Both the position numbers and the translations under genes were made by a program. Positions 43,101-51,001 of a stretch of DNA of 64,000 bases are shown here, in pieces. Position 1 is the stretch's first letter. Each line of letters opens with the position of its first letter. The stretch spans positions 2,232,001 through 2,296,000 of the forward strand of contig JAWLAG010000001.1 in NCBI GenBank assembly GCA_041395505.1. The letters are read 5' to 3'. This DNA is from Steroidobacteraceae bacterium. Lineage in GTDB: Bacteria > Pseudomonadota > Gammaproteobacteria > Steroidobacterales > Steroidobacteraceae. The notes beneath the pieces are model-generated. The model saw nothing but the letters and a program-made list of their open reading frames with translations. It was not told the origin of the DNA and ran no database searches.

Positions 43101-43442
43101 GGGATGATTGCGCTCGCCGGCATCATCGTGCGCAATTCCATCCTGCTGGTGGATTTCATCAATGGCGCCATGGCGGATGGCATGTCTGCCGCAGACGCAG
43201 TGATCCGCGCCGGCGCGATTCGCGCCAAACCGATAGCTCTCACGGCGATCGCCGCGATGACCGGGGCGTTCTTCATACTGGACGATCCAATTTTCAACGG
43301 CCTCGCGATCTCCCTGATTTTCGGAATCTTCGTTTCAACGGCACTGACGTTGCTGGTCATCCCGGTGCTGTATTTCGCGTTCCTGCAACGCCGCGGACAT
43401 GTGCCAGCGGCTCTTGCGACAAATAGCGACGGAGGACAATAG
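40185..43442 (+). CDS. RND efflux pump, inner-membrane permease
   Basis: This 1,085-residue AcrB-superfamily transporter has twelve predicted membrane helices in two halves with large periplasmic loops. Helix 4 carries the paired Asp of proton-coupled HAE-type pumps (GILVDDAIVVVENIHRH). The start is GTG 40185, overlapping the adaptor stop (GTGA). It is followed two bases later by the SQR gene, so its substrate may be a sulfur compound; this is inference from the operon only. Confidence 0.95.
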   Translation: MTDTRLGISGRLARYFLHNQLTPLLALAALLLGIFAAFITPREEEPQIDVTFANVFIGFPGASAEQVETLVASPMEQVLGEIAGVKHIYSTSSPGMAVLTVQFEVGQKRTEAIVRLYNAIYSNADWRPPALGVARPLVKPGGIDDVPILTLTLWTRDAARGAWDLGKVARSIETEIKRVPGTRDVYIVGSPENIVHVELDPARLAGHGLSVSEVANALEQANVVRQAGMLVGHDRVTPVQAGEFLGDRDAVANLIVGAQSGQPVYLEDVATISAAPDQADSYAWFGMGLHHADGAQAVSNAPAVTIAIAKKPGENAIDVASQVLKRVDMLRGTYIPDGVEIAVTRNYGVTANDKATKLIQKLLFATASVVLLVVLTMGRREAIVVGTAVIVTLAATLFASWAWGFTINRVSLFALIFAIGILVDDAIVVVENIHRHQQLSSEPAATLIPRAVDEVGGPTILATFTVIAALLPMAFVSGLMGPYMSPIPINASMGMLLSLAIALIMTPWLCRKLLAKPGASSHGPADAAGHKDRVSLWFERILRPFLAGTDARRRRHRLYAGIGLAILVAVGLALMQWVVLKMLPFDNKSEFQVIANLPEGSTVETTAALLGELGTVLQDVPEVVNFQAYAGTAAPINFNGLVRQYYLRQSPELGDIQVNLVDKHERDRKSHEIALAVRPALAAIGKRYGASVQVVEVPPGPPVLAPIVAEIYGPRYREQRLLATALRAHFEDTADIVDVDDSVETPAERITLLVDRQRAALLGVSQQQISSVLAMALGGADVSFVHSGRERQPIAIRLELPVADKAEVDDLLTLRVRTTTGQTVPISEVVDIARGAWDGAIHHKDLLPVAYVTGDMAGKLDSPLYGMFSLVGQIRREGLQGQEVRQHFIAPPDNPNEIAIKWDGEWQITYETFRDMGAAYAVGLVLIYLLVVAQFGSYAVPLVIMAPIPLTIIGVMPGHALLGAPFTATSMIGMIALAGIIVRNSILLVDFINGAMADGMSAADAVIRAGAIRAKPIALTAIAAMTGAFFILDDPIFNGLAISLIFGIFVSTALTLLVIPVLYFAFLQRRGHVPAALATNSDGGQ

Positions 43443-43444
43443 CC

Positions 43445-44728
43445 ATGGCTCATATTGCAATTGTTGGCGCCGGCATCGGCGGCGTCCCCTGTGCCTACGA
43501 ACTGCGCAAGAAGCTCGGGCGCGACCACCAGGTCACACTCATCGGAAGCTCGCCTTACTTCGAATTCACGCCGTCGAATCCCTGGATTGCGGTCGGTTGG
43601 CGCAACTGCGAGCAGACACGTGTCGCCATGCAGGCGCCTCTGGAATCGAAAGGCGTTCGTTGGCTTGCCGACCAGGTCATGCGGATCGACGCCGCCGAGA
43701 ACCGTCTTCAACTCAGCGGCGGAAGCGAGCTGAGCTATGACTACCTGGTCATCACGACCGGCCCCAAACTCGCCTTCGACGAGGTGCCAGGTCTCGGGCC
43801 CGAGGCCGGGCACACCCAGTCGATATGCACCCAGGCACATGCGCAGAAGGCATGGGAAGCCTACCAGGCCTTTCTCGAAAATCCCGGTCCGGTAGTCATC
43901 GGCGCCGTGCAGGGCGCCAGTTGTTTCGGTCCGGCCTACGAATTCGCCATGATTCTCGATGCCGATCTGCGCAAACGCAAAATGCGCGACCGTGTGCCCA
44001 TCACCTACGTGTCCAGCGAACCGTACATCGGTCACATGGGCCTCGGCGGTGTCGGCGACAGCAAGGGCCTCATGGAACGGGAACTTCGGCAACGTCACAT
44101 CAAGTGGATTACCAATGCCAAGGTCGATCGCATCGAGGCCTCGAAGATATCGCTGACATCGACCGACGAGTCCGGCCAGGCACAGCGAAACCACGAACTT
44201 CCCTTCAGCTATGCCATGCTGTTGCCGGCCTTTCGCGGTGTCGACGCCGTTGCTGGCGTACCCGAGCTATGCAATCCACGCGGCTTCGTCCTGATCGATG
44301 AACACCAGCGCTCGAAGAAGTACCGGAACATTTTTTCGGCGGGCGTGTGCGTCGCGATACCACCGGTGGAAGCAACGCCCGTGGCGACCGGCGCCCCCAA
44401 GACCGGCTACATGATCGAATCCATGGTGAGCGCGATCTGCGAAAACATCGCCGCCGAAGTCGCTGGCAAGACCGCCGATGCAAGGGGCACGTGGAACGCA
44501 ATATGCCTTGCCGACTTCGGCGACACCGGCGCTGCATTCGTTGCACTACCGCAAATCCCGCCACGCAACACCACTTGGGCGAAAGAAGGCAAATGGGTGC
44601 ACTTGGCCAAAATTGCCTTTGAAAAATACTTCCTGCGCAAAGTGCGCAGCGGCTCGATTGCTCCGGTGTACGAGCGCTACGTACTCAAGGCGCTGGGGAT
44701 CGTATCGTTGAAGGAAGTGCATCGGTGA
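43445..44728 (+). CDS. sqr: sulfide:quinone oxidoreductase
   Basis: This membrane-associated FAD enzyme oxidises H2S to polysulfide and passes electrons to quinone. In the 427-residue protein the Rossmann motif VGAGIGG is at residues 7-13, and cysteines lie at 128 (SICTQ), 160 (GASCFGPAYE) and 354 (NAICLADFGD), matching the catalytic Cys128, Cys160 and Cys356 of the Acidithiobacillus type I enzyme. The motif SNPWIAVGW and the amphipathic C-terminus are also conserved. It is embedded in an RND efflux operon. Confidence 0.95.
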   Translation: MAHIAIVGAGIGGVPCAYELRKKLGRDHQVTLIGSSPYFEFTPSNPWIAVGWRNCEQTRVAMQAPLESKGVRWLADQVMRIDAAENRLQLSGGSELSYDYLVITTGPKLAFDEVPGLGPEAGHTQSICTQAHAQKAWEAYQAFLENPGPVVIGAVQGASCFGPAYEFAMILDADLRKRKMRDRVPITYVSSEPYIGHMGLGGVGDSKGLMERELRQRHIKWITNAKVDRIEASKISLTSTDESGQAQRNHELPFSYAMLLPAFRGVDAVAGVPELCNPRGFVLIDEHQRSKKYRNIFSAGVCVAIPPVEATPVATGAPKTGYMIESMVSAICENIAAEVAGKTADARGTWNAICLADFGDTGAAFVALPQIPPRNTTWAKEGKWVHLAKIAFEKYFLRKVRSGSIAPVYERYVLKALGIVSLKEVHR

Positions 44729-46026
44729 AACAGGCGATCGTTGAATTTTTCACCGCAGCCGGACTCGCAGCTCTTTGTGGGTCTGCCCAGGCCGAGACCT
44801 TGCGGGATGCCTGGCAGATGGCTCTTGCGAGCGATGCAACGATTGCTGCGGCCGCGGAGGATGTGGCAGCCGGCTATGCGCAGCTGCGCGCTGCCCGCGC
44901 ACAGCGTTGGCCGACGCTTTCCGCAGGTGCGAACTACATGCAGTTTGACCATGCACCGGCTCTCGAATTGTCGACGCCGCAGTTCTCGTTCACTTCTCCA
45001 CCGATATTCGACAACGACGAAACACTCAGCACGAATTTGCAGCTATCGATGCCAATCTTTACGGGCGGGCGGATCAACAACTCCATTCGCCAGGCGAACG
45101 CACAGCACCGCGCAGTACAGGCTAGCTCGGAGCAGTACCGCCAGGATCGGCTGCAAACCGTCGCAACCGCTTTTTTCAACGTACGCCTGACACAGCAGCA
45201 GCTCGAGGCAGCGAGCGCGAACGTCGAGCAATTGCGTTCGCACGTCCGCGACGTTGGCATCATGGTGCAACGCGAAGTCGTGGCACGCAACGACCTCCTG
45301 GCCGCTCGCGTCGCGCTGGCCGATGCCGAGCAAAAGCAACTGCAGGCGGACAATCAATCGCAGCTTGCATGGGCCGAATACAACCGGCTGGTTGGAATGG
45401 ACACCGAGCGGCGGGTTGACCTCGTGGAACAGCCGGGCTTCGAGGTCGCTACCGATGACGAGCCGCTCGAGAAGCTGCTCGAGTCGGTCGCCGACCAGCG
45501 GCCAGCCATAGTTGCCCTGGGTGCGCAGACCGAGGCGCTGGGCGCGGCTGCTCGCGCCACCGCGGCCCTGCAACTGCCTCAACTCTCGCTCGTCGCGGCC
45601 TACAGCCACCTCGAGACGACGGTGCTCGACCGCCAGGATTTTCGCACCATCGGCGTCGGCCTCAACTGGGCCATCTTCGATAGTGGCCAGACGCGTCAGC
45701 GCGCAGCTGCGCTGCGACGCACGGCGGCGGCCTCCCGTCTGCGACTGGATGACCAGGTATCGGCTGCAAAACTCGAGGTGCGTCGGGCGTGGCTGGCGCG
45801 CGACGAAGCACGCGGCCGCGTCAAGGTCAGCACCGAGGCGGTAGCAGAGGCCGAAGAAAACCTGCGCATTGCGCGCGAGCTCTACGGCGCCGGACTCGCA
45901 ACCAATACCCAGGTCCTGGAAGCTGTCGCCCTGCGGATCGGCGCCATAGGCAATCGCGACCGCGCCTTGTTCGACTCCGACCTCGCCCGTATCAATCTGG
46001 CGCGCGCGGCCGGCCGACTGCAGTAG
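44725..46026 (+). CDS. TolC-family outer-membrane efflux channel
   Basis: GTG 44725 overlaps the SQR stop. The 433-residue protein has a signal sequence (cleavage after AQA) and two internally related OEP repeats with long alpha-helical coiled coils (for example TVATAFFNVRLTQQQLEAAS and the ARELYGAGLATNTQVLEA motif). It completes a tripartite exporter with the adaptor and pump upstream. It converges on a small gene with a 35-base overlap. Confidence 0.93.
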   Translation: MKQAIVEFFTAAGLAALCGSAQAETLRDAWQMALASDATIAAAAEDVAAGYAQLRAARAQRWPTLSAGANYMQFDHAPALELSTPQFSFTSPPIFDNDETLSTNLQLSMPIFTGGRINNSIRQANAQHRAVQASSEQYRQDRLQTVATAFFNVRLTQQQLEAASANVEQLRSHVRDVGIMVQREVVARNDLLAARVALADAEQKQLQADNQSQLAWAEYNRLVGMDTERRVDLVEQPGFEVATDDEPLEKLLESVADQRPAIVALGAQTEALGAAARATAALQLPQLSLVAAYSHLETTVLDRQDFRTIGVGLNWAIFDSGQTRQRAAALRRTAAASRLRLDDQVSAAKLEVRRAWLARDEARGRVKVSTEAVAEAEENLRIARELYGAGLATNTQVLEAVALRIGAIGNRDRALFDSDLARINLARAAGRLQ

Positions 46027-46276
46027 TGGCATCTCCCGTGCGATAGAGTCTGATCGCCCAGCGAATTCCCCACGCGACGCCAAGCACAACGCAGACCGCA
46101 GCGAGCAACAAACCCAGATCGAGCGCGCCAAAATCGGATTTATGCCCCGCCAGGAACAGGAATCCGAGGACAAAGCCTGCAACCGCACCAGCGAACGCAC
46201 CGAGGCCCACCATGAGTACCCCAAGGAGCAGCAGCAGCCAGCGCGGTGGCTGACCCTTGAAGACGGGAATCTCCAC
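45992..46276 (-). CDS. small two-helix membrane protein, unknown
   Basis: A GTG start at 46276, with AGG upstream, gives 94 residues with two hydrophobic helices (LLLLLGVLMVGLGAFAGAVA and LLLAAVCVVLGVAWGI). It follows the EAL gene by 12 bases on the same strand and overlaps the TolC-type gene at its end. No family is recognised. Confidence 0.55.
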   Translation of the reverse strand: MEIPVFKGQPPRWLLLLLGVLMVGLGAFAGAVAGFVLGFLFLAGHKSDFGALDLGLLLAAVCVVLGVAWGIRWAIRLYRTGDATTAVGRPRAPD

Positions 46277-46288
46277 GGCGACCTGCGA

Positions 46289-48673
46289 TTAACCTTCCCG
46301 GATATTGAGCGCGCGCAGCTGTGCGAGCGTCGGGCTCGAGTCCGTCAGTACCTCGTTGGCGCGACGTACGAAATCCACCATCTGCGATGGTTCCAGCGGT
46401 TTCGAAATCAGATAGCCCTGTGCGTAATCGCAACCGAGCTGGCGCAGCAGTGTCCATACTTCGTGGGTCTCAACGCCCTCGGCGACGACCCTGAGACCGA
46501 TGGCATGCCCGAGCTCGATGGTCGAACTTACTATAATCCGATCATCGCGTGACTCGTGCGACCGCGAGACGAAGCTGCGATCAATCTTGAGTTCGTCGAC
46601 GGGAAGCCGGCTCAGGTGTGATAGCGATGAGTAACCGGTACCAAAATCATCGATGGCGAAGCGCACGCCTGCAACCCGCAACAATTGCATATGCTGTGCT
46701 GTCGTGACAGGTTCGCGCATGGCCGCGCTCTCGGTAATCTCGAGAACGAGCAACGTCGGTGGCACACCATTTTGTCGCAATTCGGCCAGAACCTCATCCG
46801 CGAAAGTAACATCCATGAGATCCTGGGCACTGACATTCACAGCAACTTCGATTTCGACATCCATTTTGCGCCACTGCCCGAGCTGCCGGATCGCCTTGCG
46901 CAATACGGTTCGCGTCAGCTGGCGTATCAGGCCGGTTTGCTGCGCCAAAGTCACGAATTCTGCTGGAGCGATCTCCCCGAGTTCCGCGTGCCGCCAGCGC
47001 GCCAGCGCTTCGACACTGCGCACGCGGCGATCGGCGATGGCCACCTTCGGCTGAAAAACCAGGCGCAGGTCGTTATTCTTGAGAGCCTTGTGCAACTCAG
47101 CCGTCAGCTGCACGCGGCGATGGTAGCCCTGGTCGCGACCGGATTCGTAGACGACTACTGGACGGTCGCCATCCAGTGCGCCTTGCAGGGCAATTTCAGC
47201 GCGTCGCAACAACAACGAGGCTTCGTAGCCATGGTCCGGTGATGCGCAGACGCCAAAGGCCGCGTTGAGTGACAACATGGCGCCATCGACTGCGAGCTCC
47301 GCACGCACCGTTGCCTGCAGACGGATCGCCAGCAGGCGGGCCTGCTCCAGCGAGCACTGCCTGACGACGATCAGGAAGCGGTACGCGCCGACCCTCGCGA
47401 CAATGTCATTGCGGCCACAGGTATCCTGCAAGCGCTTGGCCAGGCTTGCGACGGCTTCATCGCCAACGCGATACCCCAGCGACGCATTCACCTCGCGCAC
47501 ACTGTGCGCGGAGATCATTACGCAGCCGATCAATGCGTTCGAACCATACTGCCGCAGCATTTCCTCGAGCGCCTGTTCTGCACCGAACCGGTTGGGCAGA
47601 CCGGTCAGTTCATCGTGGTATGCGCGATGGCGAATCTGGGTCTCGCGATCGGCAATGCCGCGCTGCATGCTATTGAAGCTGGCCGCCAACCGGCTCAACT
47701 CCCGGCCGCCCTTTGCCATGACATTCGCCGAATAGTCGCCTTGCGCGATGCGGCCTGCCGCTTCCTCGAGCTCTGCAATCGGCCGGGTCATGGTCCTTGC
47801 CAACCAGACGCCGAAGGCGACAGCGAGAAATAGCGCCGTGCCACCCACCGCCAGCATTACGTCGCGGACCTCACGGTAGGGTGCCTGCACACTGGTCATG
47901 GTGCGTTGCAGAACAAGATACAGGCGATCACCGTTGCCGGGCAGCGGCGCGACACAAACGAGCCAGCCGCCACCCTCGCCTGTTCGCCAGCGTTGAGCAG
48001 AACCGCCCTGCGGCAGTTGTCGTGCGCTCTGTTGCAATTCCCGCCGCTGCCCTTCGCTCAGAGAACTCGCAGCCAGCACCGCGTCGCCCGCGTCCAGCGC
48101 CAAAAGGCTGACATCGGCAGCAAGCAGATGTTTCAACTCGCCAGCCAATTCGTCATTGAGAGCAAAGCCAAGCGCCACCCAGCCAATCGTGCGTGGTGCG
48201 CGCACCGGCACCAGCAGGAACTGAAACGCCTGGTCGCCGACCACGGCGTTGAACGCCTGCGGGCCACCGCCATTGGCCTGCACCTGAAGCTGTTTGAGCG
48301 TCAGTGAGGACTCGCGCCGGGATCCGGCCTGCAGGACTTGTACGACCCCGTCGATGTCCGCGATCAGACCGACGTCGGCGTTGACCCGGCGCATATGATT
48401 CGCGAGGGCCGAGCCCATGGTCGCCGAGTCCGCGCTGGCGACAGCCTCGCGAAAACCGTAATCCTGGGCAAGTACGGCAACAGCGGCGGCGAGCTGACCA
48501 GACCGGACCTGCAGGAACTGGCTCGCGTAAGAGGCTCCGGCAATCAGGTTTTCACCGGCACGCGCCTCGACGTCGTCGCCGACCCGCGCAAGGACTGCGA
48601 ACAGGGTCACACTCTGGGTCGCAACTATCAGGCCCAGCATCAACGCGAGAAGTCGGTTACGGAAGCTGCTCAT
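46289..48673 (-). CDS. membrane-bound GGDEF/EAL protein, probable c-di-GMP phosphodiesterase
   Basis: Of 794 residues, two membrane helices (about 7-29 and 270-292) bracket a periplasmic sensor region. A HAMP domain follows (ARTMTRPIAELEEAAGRIAQ), then a GGDEF domain whose signature is replaced by RVGAYRF, so cyclase activity is unlikely. The EAL domain is complete: VEALARW, NVSAQDL, LEITESA, IDDFGTGYSSLSHL, DELKIDRSF and EGVE with Gln in DYAQGY. It should degrade c-di-GMP in response to a periplasmic signal. The next two genes diverge from it. Confidence 0.9.
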   Translation of the reverse strand: MSSFRNRLLALMLGLIVATQSVTLFAVLARVGDDVEARAGENLIAGASYASQFLQVRSGQLAAAVAVLAQDYGFREAVASADSATMGSALANHMRRVNADVGLIADIDGVVQVLQAGSRRESSLTLKQLQVQANGGGPQAFNAVVGDQAFQFLLVPVRAPRTIGWVALGFALNDELAGELKHLLAADVSLLALDAGDAVLAASSLSEGQRRELQQSARQLPQGGSAQRWRTGEGGGWLVCVAPLPGNGDRLYLVLQRTMTSVQAPYREVRDVMLAVGGTALFLAVAFGVWLARTMTRPIAELEEAAGRIAQGDYSANVMAKGGRELSRLAASFNSMQRGIADRETQIRHRAYHDELTGLPNRFGAEQALEEMLRQYGSNALIGCVMISAHSVREVNASLGYRVGDEAVASLAKRLQDTCGRNDIVARVGAYRFLIVVRQCSLEQARLLAIRLQATVRAELAVDGAMLSLNAAFGVCASPDHGYEASLLLRRAEIALQGALDGDRPVVVYESGRDQGYHRRVQLTAELHKALKNNDLRLVFQPKVAIADRRVRSVEALARWRHAELGEIAPAEFVTLAQQTGLIRQLTRTVLRKAIRQLGQWRKMDVEIEVAVNVSAQDLMDVTFADEVLAELRQNGVPPTLLVLEITESAAMREPVTTAQHMQLLRVAGVRFAIDDFGTGYSSLSHLSRLPVDELKIDRSFVSRSHESRDDRIIVSSTIELGHAIGLRVVAEGVETHEVWTLLRQLGCDYAQGYLISKPLEPSQMVDFVRRANEVLTDSSPTLAQLRALNIREG

Positions 48674-48770
48674 CGAATGGCCTTCTAATAGCCAGCTTCG
48701 AGCTTATGTGAATTGCCTGGCCAACCGTGAGCGCAAAGGAATAAATCTGAGACTTGCCGCATCAGTAGGC

Positions 48771-49418
48771 ATGGAAAAGGCCCGCGCCGCGGTAATTCTG
48801 TGCGCTTTCGCACTGGCGCCGACCTGCCCTGTGCGTGCCGCTACCATGGCTGTCACGTTGCTCGACCGCGACGGCCACGGTTTTGCAGATGCCGTGATTG
48901 AAATCAGGCCGTTGGAGCAGGCACAACCAAGCGCCGCACCGATCAGCGCGGTGATGGATCAGGTCAATCTGCAATTCCGACCGGAAGTACTGGTCGTGCC
49001 GGTTGGCTCGAATGTGGCATTTCCCAACAGCGACCACACACGCCATCAGGTTTACTCGTTCTCCGCCGCTCGCAAATTCCAGCTGCCGCTCTATCGCGGC
49101 AAGCCCTATCCGCCGCTCGTATTCCCGACCCCTGGCATCGTGACACTCGGCTGCAATATTCACGACGAAATGGTCGCGTACATCCGGGTGACCGATGCGC
49201 CCTACTACGGACAGACGGACAACGACGGACACTGGCGTGCGATTCTGCCCGCTGGCCATTACCGCCTGCAGCTTTGGCACCCGCGCATTCGCGATGACAG
49301 CGGCAGCCTGGCCCGGGACTTCGTTCTCGAGACCAACGACGAAATGACACTGAGTCTGCGCCTCGCCAGGAGTGTGTTGCCACCGCCGCCCGAAGGAAAT
49401 GTCGCATGGGCCTATTGA
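48771..49418 (+). CDS. methylamine-utilization-type cupredoxin-like exported protein
   Basis: ATG 48771 gives a 215-residue protein with a signal peptide ending at VRA. The mature part carries all four type-1 copper ligands: His in HTRHQVYSF, Cys in TLGCN, His in NIHDEM and Met in DEMVA. A carboxypeptidase-regulatory-like beta domain follows (DNDGHWRAILPAGHYRLQLW). It lies divergent from the EAL gene and overlaps the porin-like gene by 13 bases. GTG 48708 is a less likely start. Confidence 0.8.
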   Translation: MEKARAAVILCAFALAPTCPVRAATMAVTLLDRDGHGFADAVIEIRPLEQAQPSAAPISAVMDQVNLQFRPEVLVVPVGSNVAFPNSDHTRHQVYSFSAARKFQLPLYRGKPYPPLVFPTPGIVTLGCNIHDEMVAYIRVTDAPYYGQTDNDGHWRAILPAGHYRLQLWHPRIRDDSGSLARDFVLETNDEMTLSLRLARSVLPPPPEGNVAWAY

Positions 49419-50638
49419 CTCGAAGCGCCATGCGTCACCTGGGTCTCACTGCTTGCCTCGCAGCAATCACGCTCGCAGGTCATGCAGCAACAGATATCGA
49501 AGCTGCGATTGACCTGCGTGTCATCGCCACGGACTCGGAGCGCTCCGAACTCGACGGCGGGCTCGGTCGCACCCGATTCGGCGACGACGCGCGCAGTGTG
49601 CAATTGGGACGAGCCCGACTGGGACTGCAACAGCACCTCGGCGAGATTGCGAAATTGCACATCGACGCGTCGGCCTGGGGTACGGCTGATGGCACGAGCG
49701 TCGACGTTACCGAGCTCTACCTGGAGCTGCGTCCCTATCCTCAGGGTCCATGGCGCTACCAGCTGCGTGCCGGCGCGTTCTACCCGCCCGGTTCGCTCGC
49801 AGTTCGAGCAAGTGGCTGGGAGACGCCCTATACGCTCAGCGCGTCGGCCGCCGATACCTGGATTGCTGAAGAGATCCGCACTATCGGCGTGGAGGCGCAG
49901 GCACAATGGCTTGGCGGCGCGAACACGCATTACCAGCGCGCCAGTGTTGCCGCCGGTATTTTCGGCTGGAATGATCCGGCCGGTGTTCTGCTCGCGCAGC
50001 ACGGCCTCGCCTGGCACGACCGGCAGACCGGACTATTTGAACGAACAGGCGCCGGCGACAGCCCCTATCTGGCGGCGCGCGAGCTGTTCCATGAAATCGA
50101 CGGTCGTGCGGGCTTCTATGTTGCGCTCGACTGGCAGCTGCCCGAGCGCGCTGAGTTGCTCGGATTGCACTACGACAATCGCGCCGACCCAAGCCAGTAT
50201 AGCGCTGCGCTGATGGACTTCGCGTGGTTGACCAAATTCGATACGGTCGCAATCCGGGCGGAACTGGGAACGCACTGGACACTGCTCGGGCAGTGGCTCG
50301 GTGGCTACACACTCATTGAAGTACCGGCGGAGCTCGAGTGGTATTTCGATACTGCATCCCTGCTCGCCAGCTACGAGCGAGGCGGGCAGCGTTTTTCCGT
50401 GCGTTACGATGAATCGAGCGTTGACGCCAATGCGGCCGCTGGCGGTAGCGCCGATCGCGGCCATGCTTTCACTTTCGCCTACAGCCGCGATTTCGGCACG
50501 ACTTGGAATCTCCGCGCAGAATGGCTGCGGACGGACAGTCGTATTGCGCTACGCCCTCTCGCCCTGGGCGAACCAGCCAAACGCGACGAGAGTCTGTTGC
50601 AACTGTCCCTGCGGTATCGCTGGTCCACGCAGAGGTAA
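49406..50638 (+). CDS. outer-membrane beta-barrel (porin-like) protein
   Basis: The 410-residue protein has a signal peptide (to about HAA-TDIE) and alternating amphipathic strands throughout, ending in the outer-membrane signature pattern LLQLSLRYRW near the C-terminus. No catalytic motif is seen. The EAL, cupredoxin and barrel gene trio suggests one envelope function, possibly copper- or redox-linked sensing; this is inference. Confidence 0.8.
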   Translation: MGLLTRSAMRHLGLTACLAAITLAGHAATDIEAAIDLRVIATDSERSELDGGLGRTRFGDDARSVQLGRARLGLQQHLGEIAKLHIDASAWGTADGTSVDVTELYLELRPYPQGPWRYQLRAGAFYPPGSLAVRASGWETPYTLSASAADTWIAEEIRTIGVEAQAQWLGGANTHYQRASVAAGIFGWNDPAGVLLAQHGLAWHDRQTGLFERTGAGDSPYLAARELFHEIDGRAGFYVALDWQLPERAELLGLHYDNRADPSQYSAALMDFAWLTKFDTVAIRAELGTHWTLLGQWLGGYTLIEVPAELEWYFDTASLLASYERGGQRFSVRYDESSVDANAAAGGSADRGHAFTFAYSRDFGTTWNLRAEWLRTDSRIALRPLALGEPAKRDESLLQLSLRYRWSTQR

Positions 50639-50665
50639 TTGGCTCTTTCTGCGGTCAGTGCCGGC

Positions 50666-51001
50666 TCAAGGCGACTCGTCGCTGCTCTCGCCCCTTGCCG
50701 CAAGTAGGGGCCGACACACTTTGTCGAGCAGGCGTTGGCGCATTTGTTCGCGCGCCGTTTCCGCCTGCGCATCAGGCACGTAGGCCTCGACGGCATCCTG
50801 GGTGGCCGAGACGCCGGCGCCATTGAGACGCTCGTGGCTATCGAGCCGATCGCGCAGGATCGACACTTCGGATGTCAGTGCCATGATCATGCCGACCAGC
50901 GTATCGACACGCGGGTCCCGTCCCGGCGCGGTTCGCCGCCCCTTGTGAACCCGATGACGCAGCAGACGGCCCGGTTGTGCGGTCTTGTCCGCCGGCTTCA
51001 T
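50666..51001 (-). CDS. small coiled-coil protein next to a methyltransferase, unknown
   Basis: The ATG at 51001 overlaps the methyltransferase stop by four bases, giving 111 residues. The N-terminus is basic (LLRHRVHKGRR), the centre is a coiled coil (VGMIMALTSEVSILRDRLDS) and the C-terminus is helical and charged (REQMRQRLLDKVCRPL). No signal peptide. It is likely a partner of the upstream gene; function unknown. Confidence 0.6.
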   Translation of the reverse strand: MKPADKTAQPGRLLRHRVHKGRRTAPGRDPRVDTLVGMIMALTSEVSILRDRLDSHERLNGAGVSATQDAVEAYVPDAQAETAREQMRQRLLDKVCRPLLAARGESSDESP

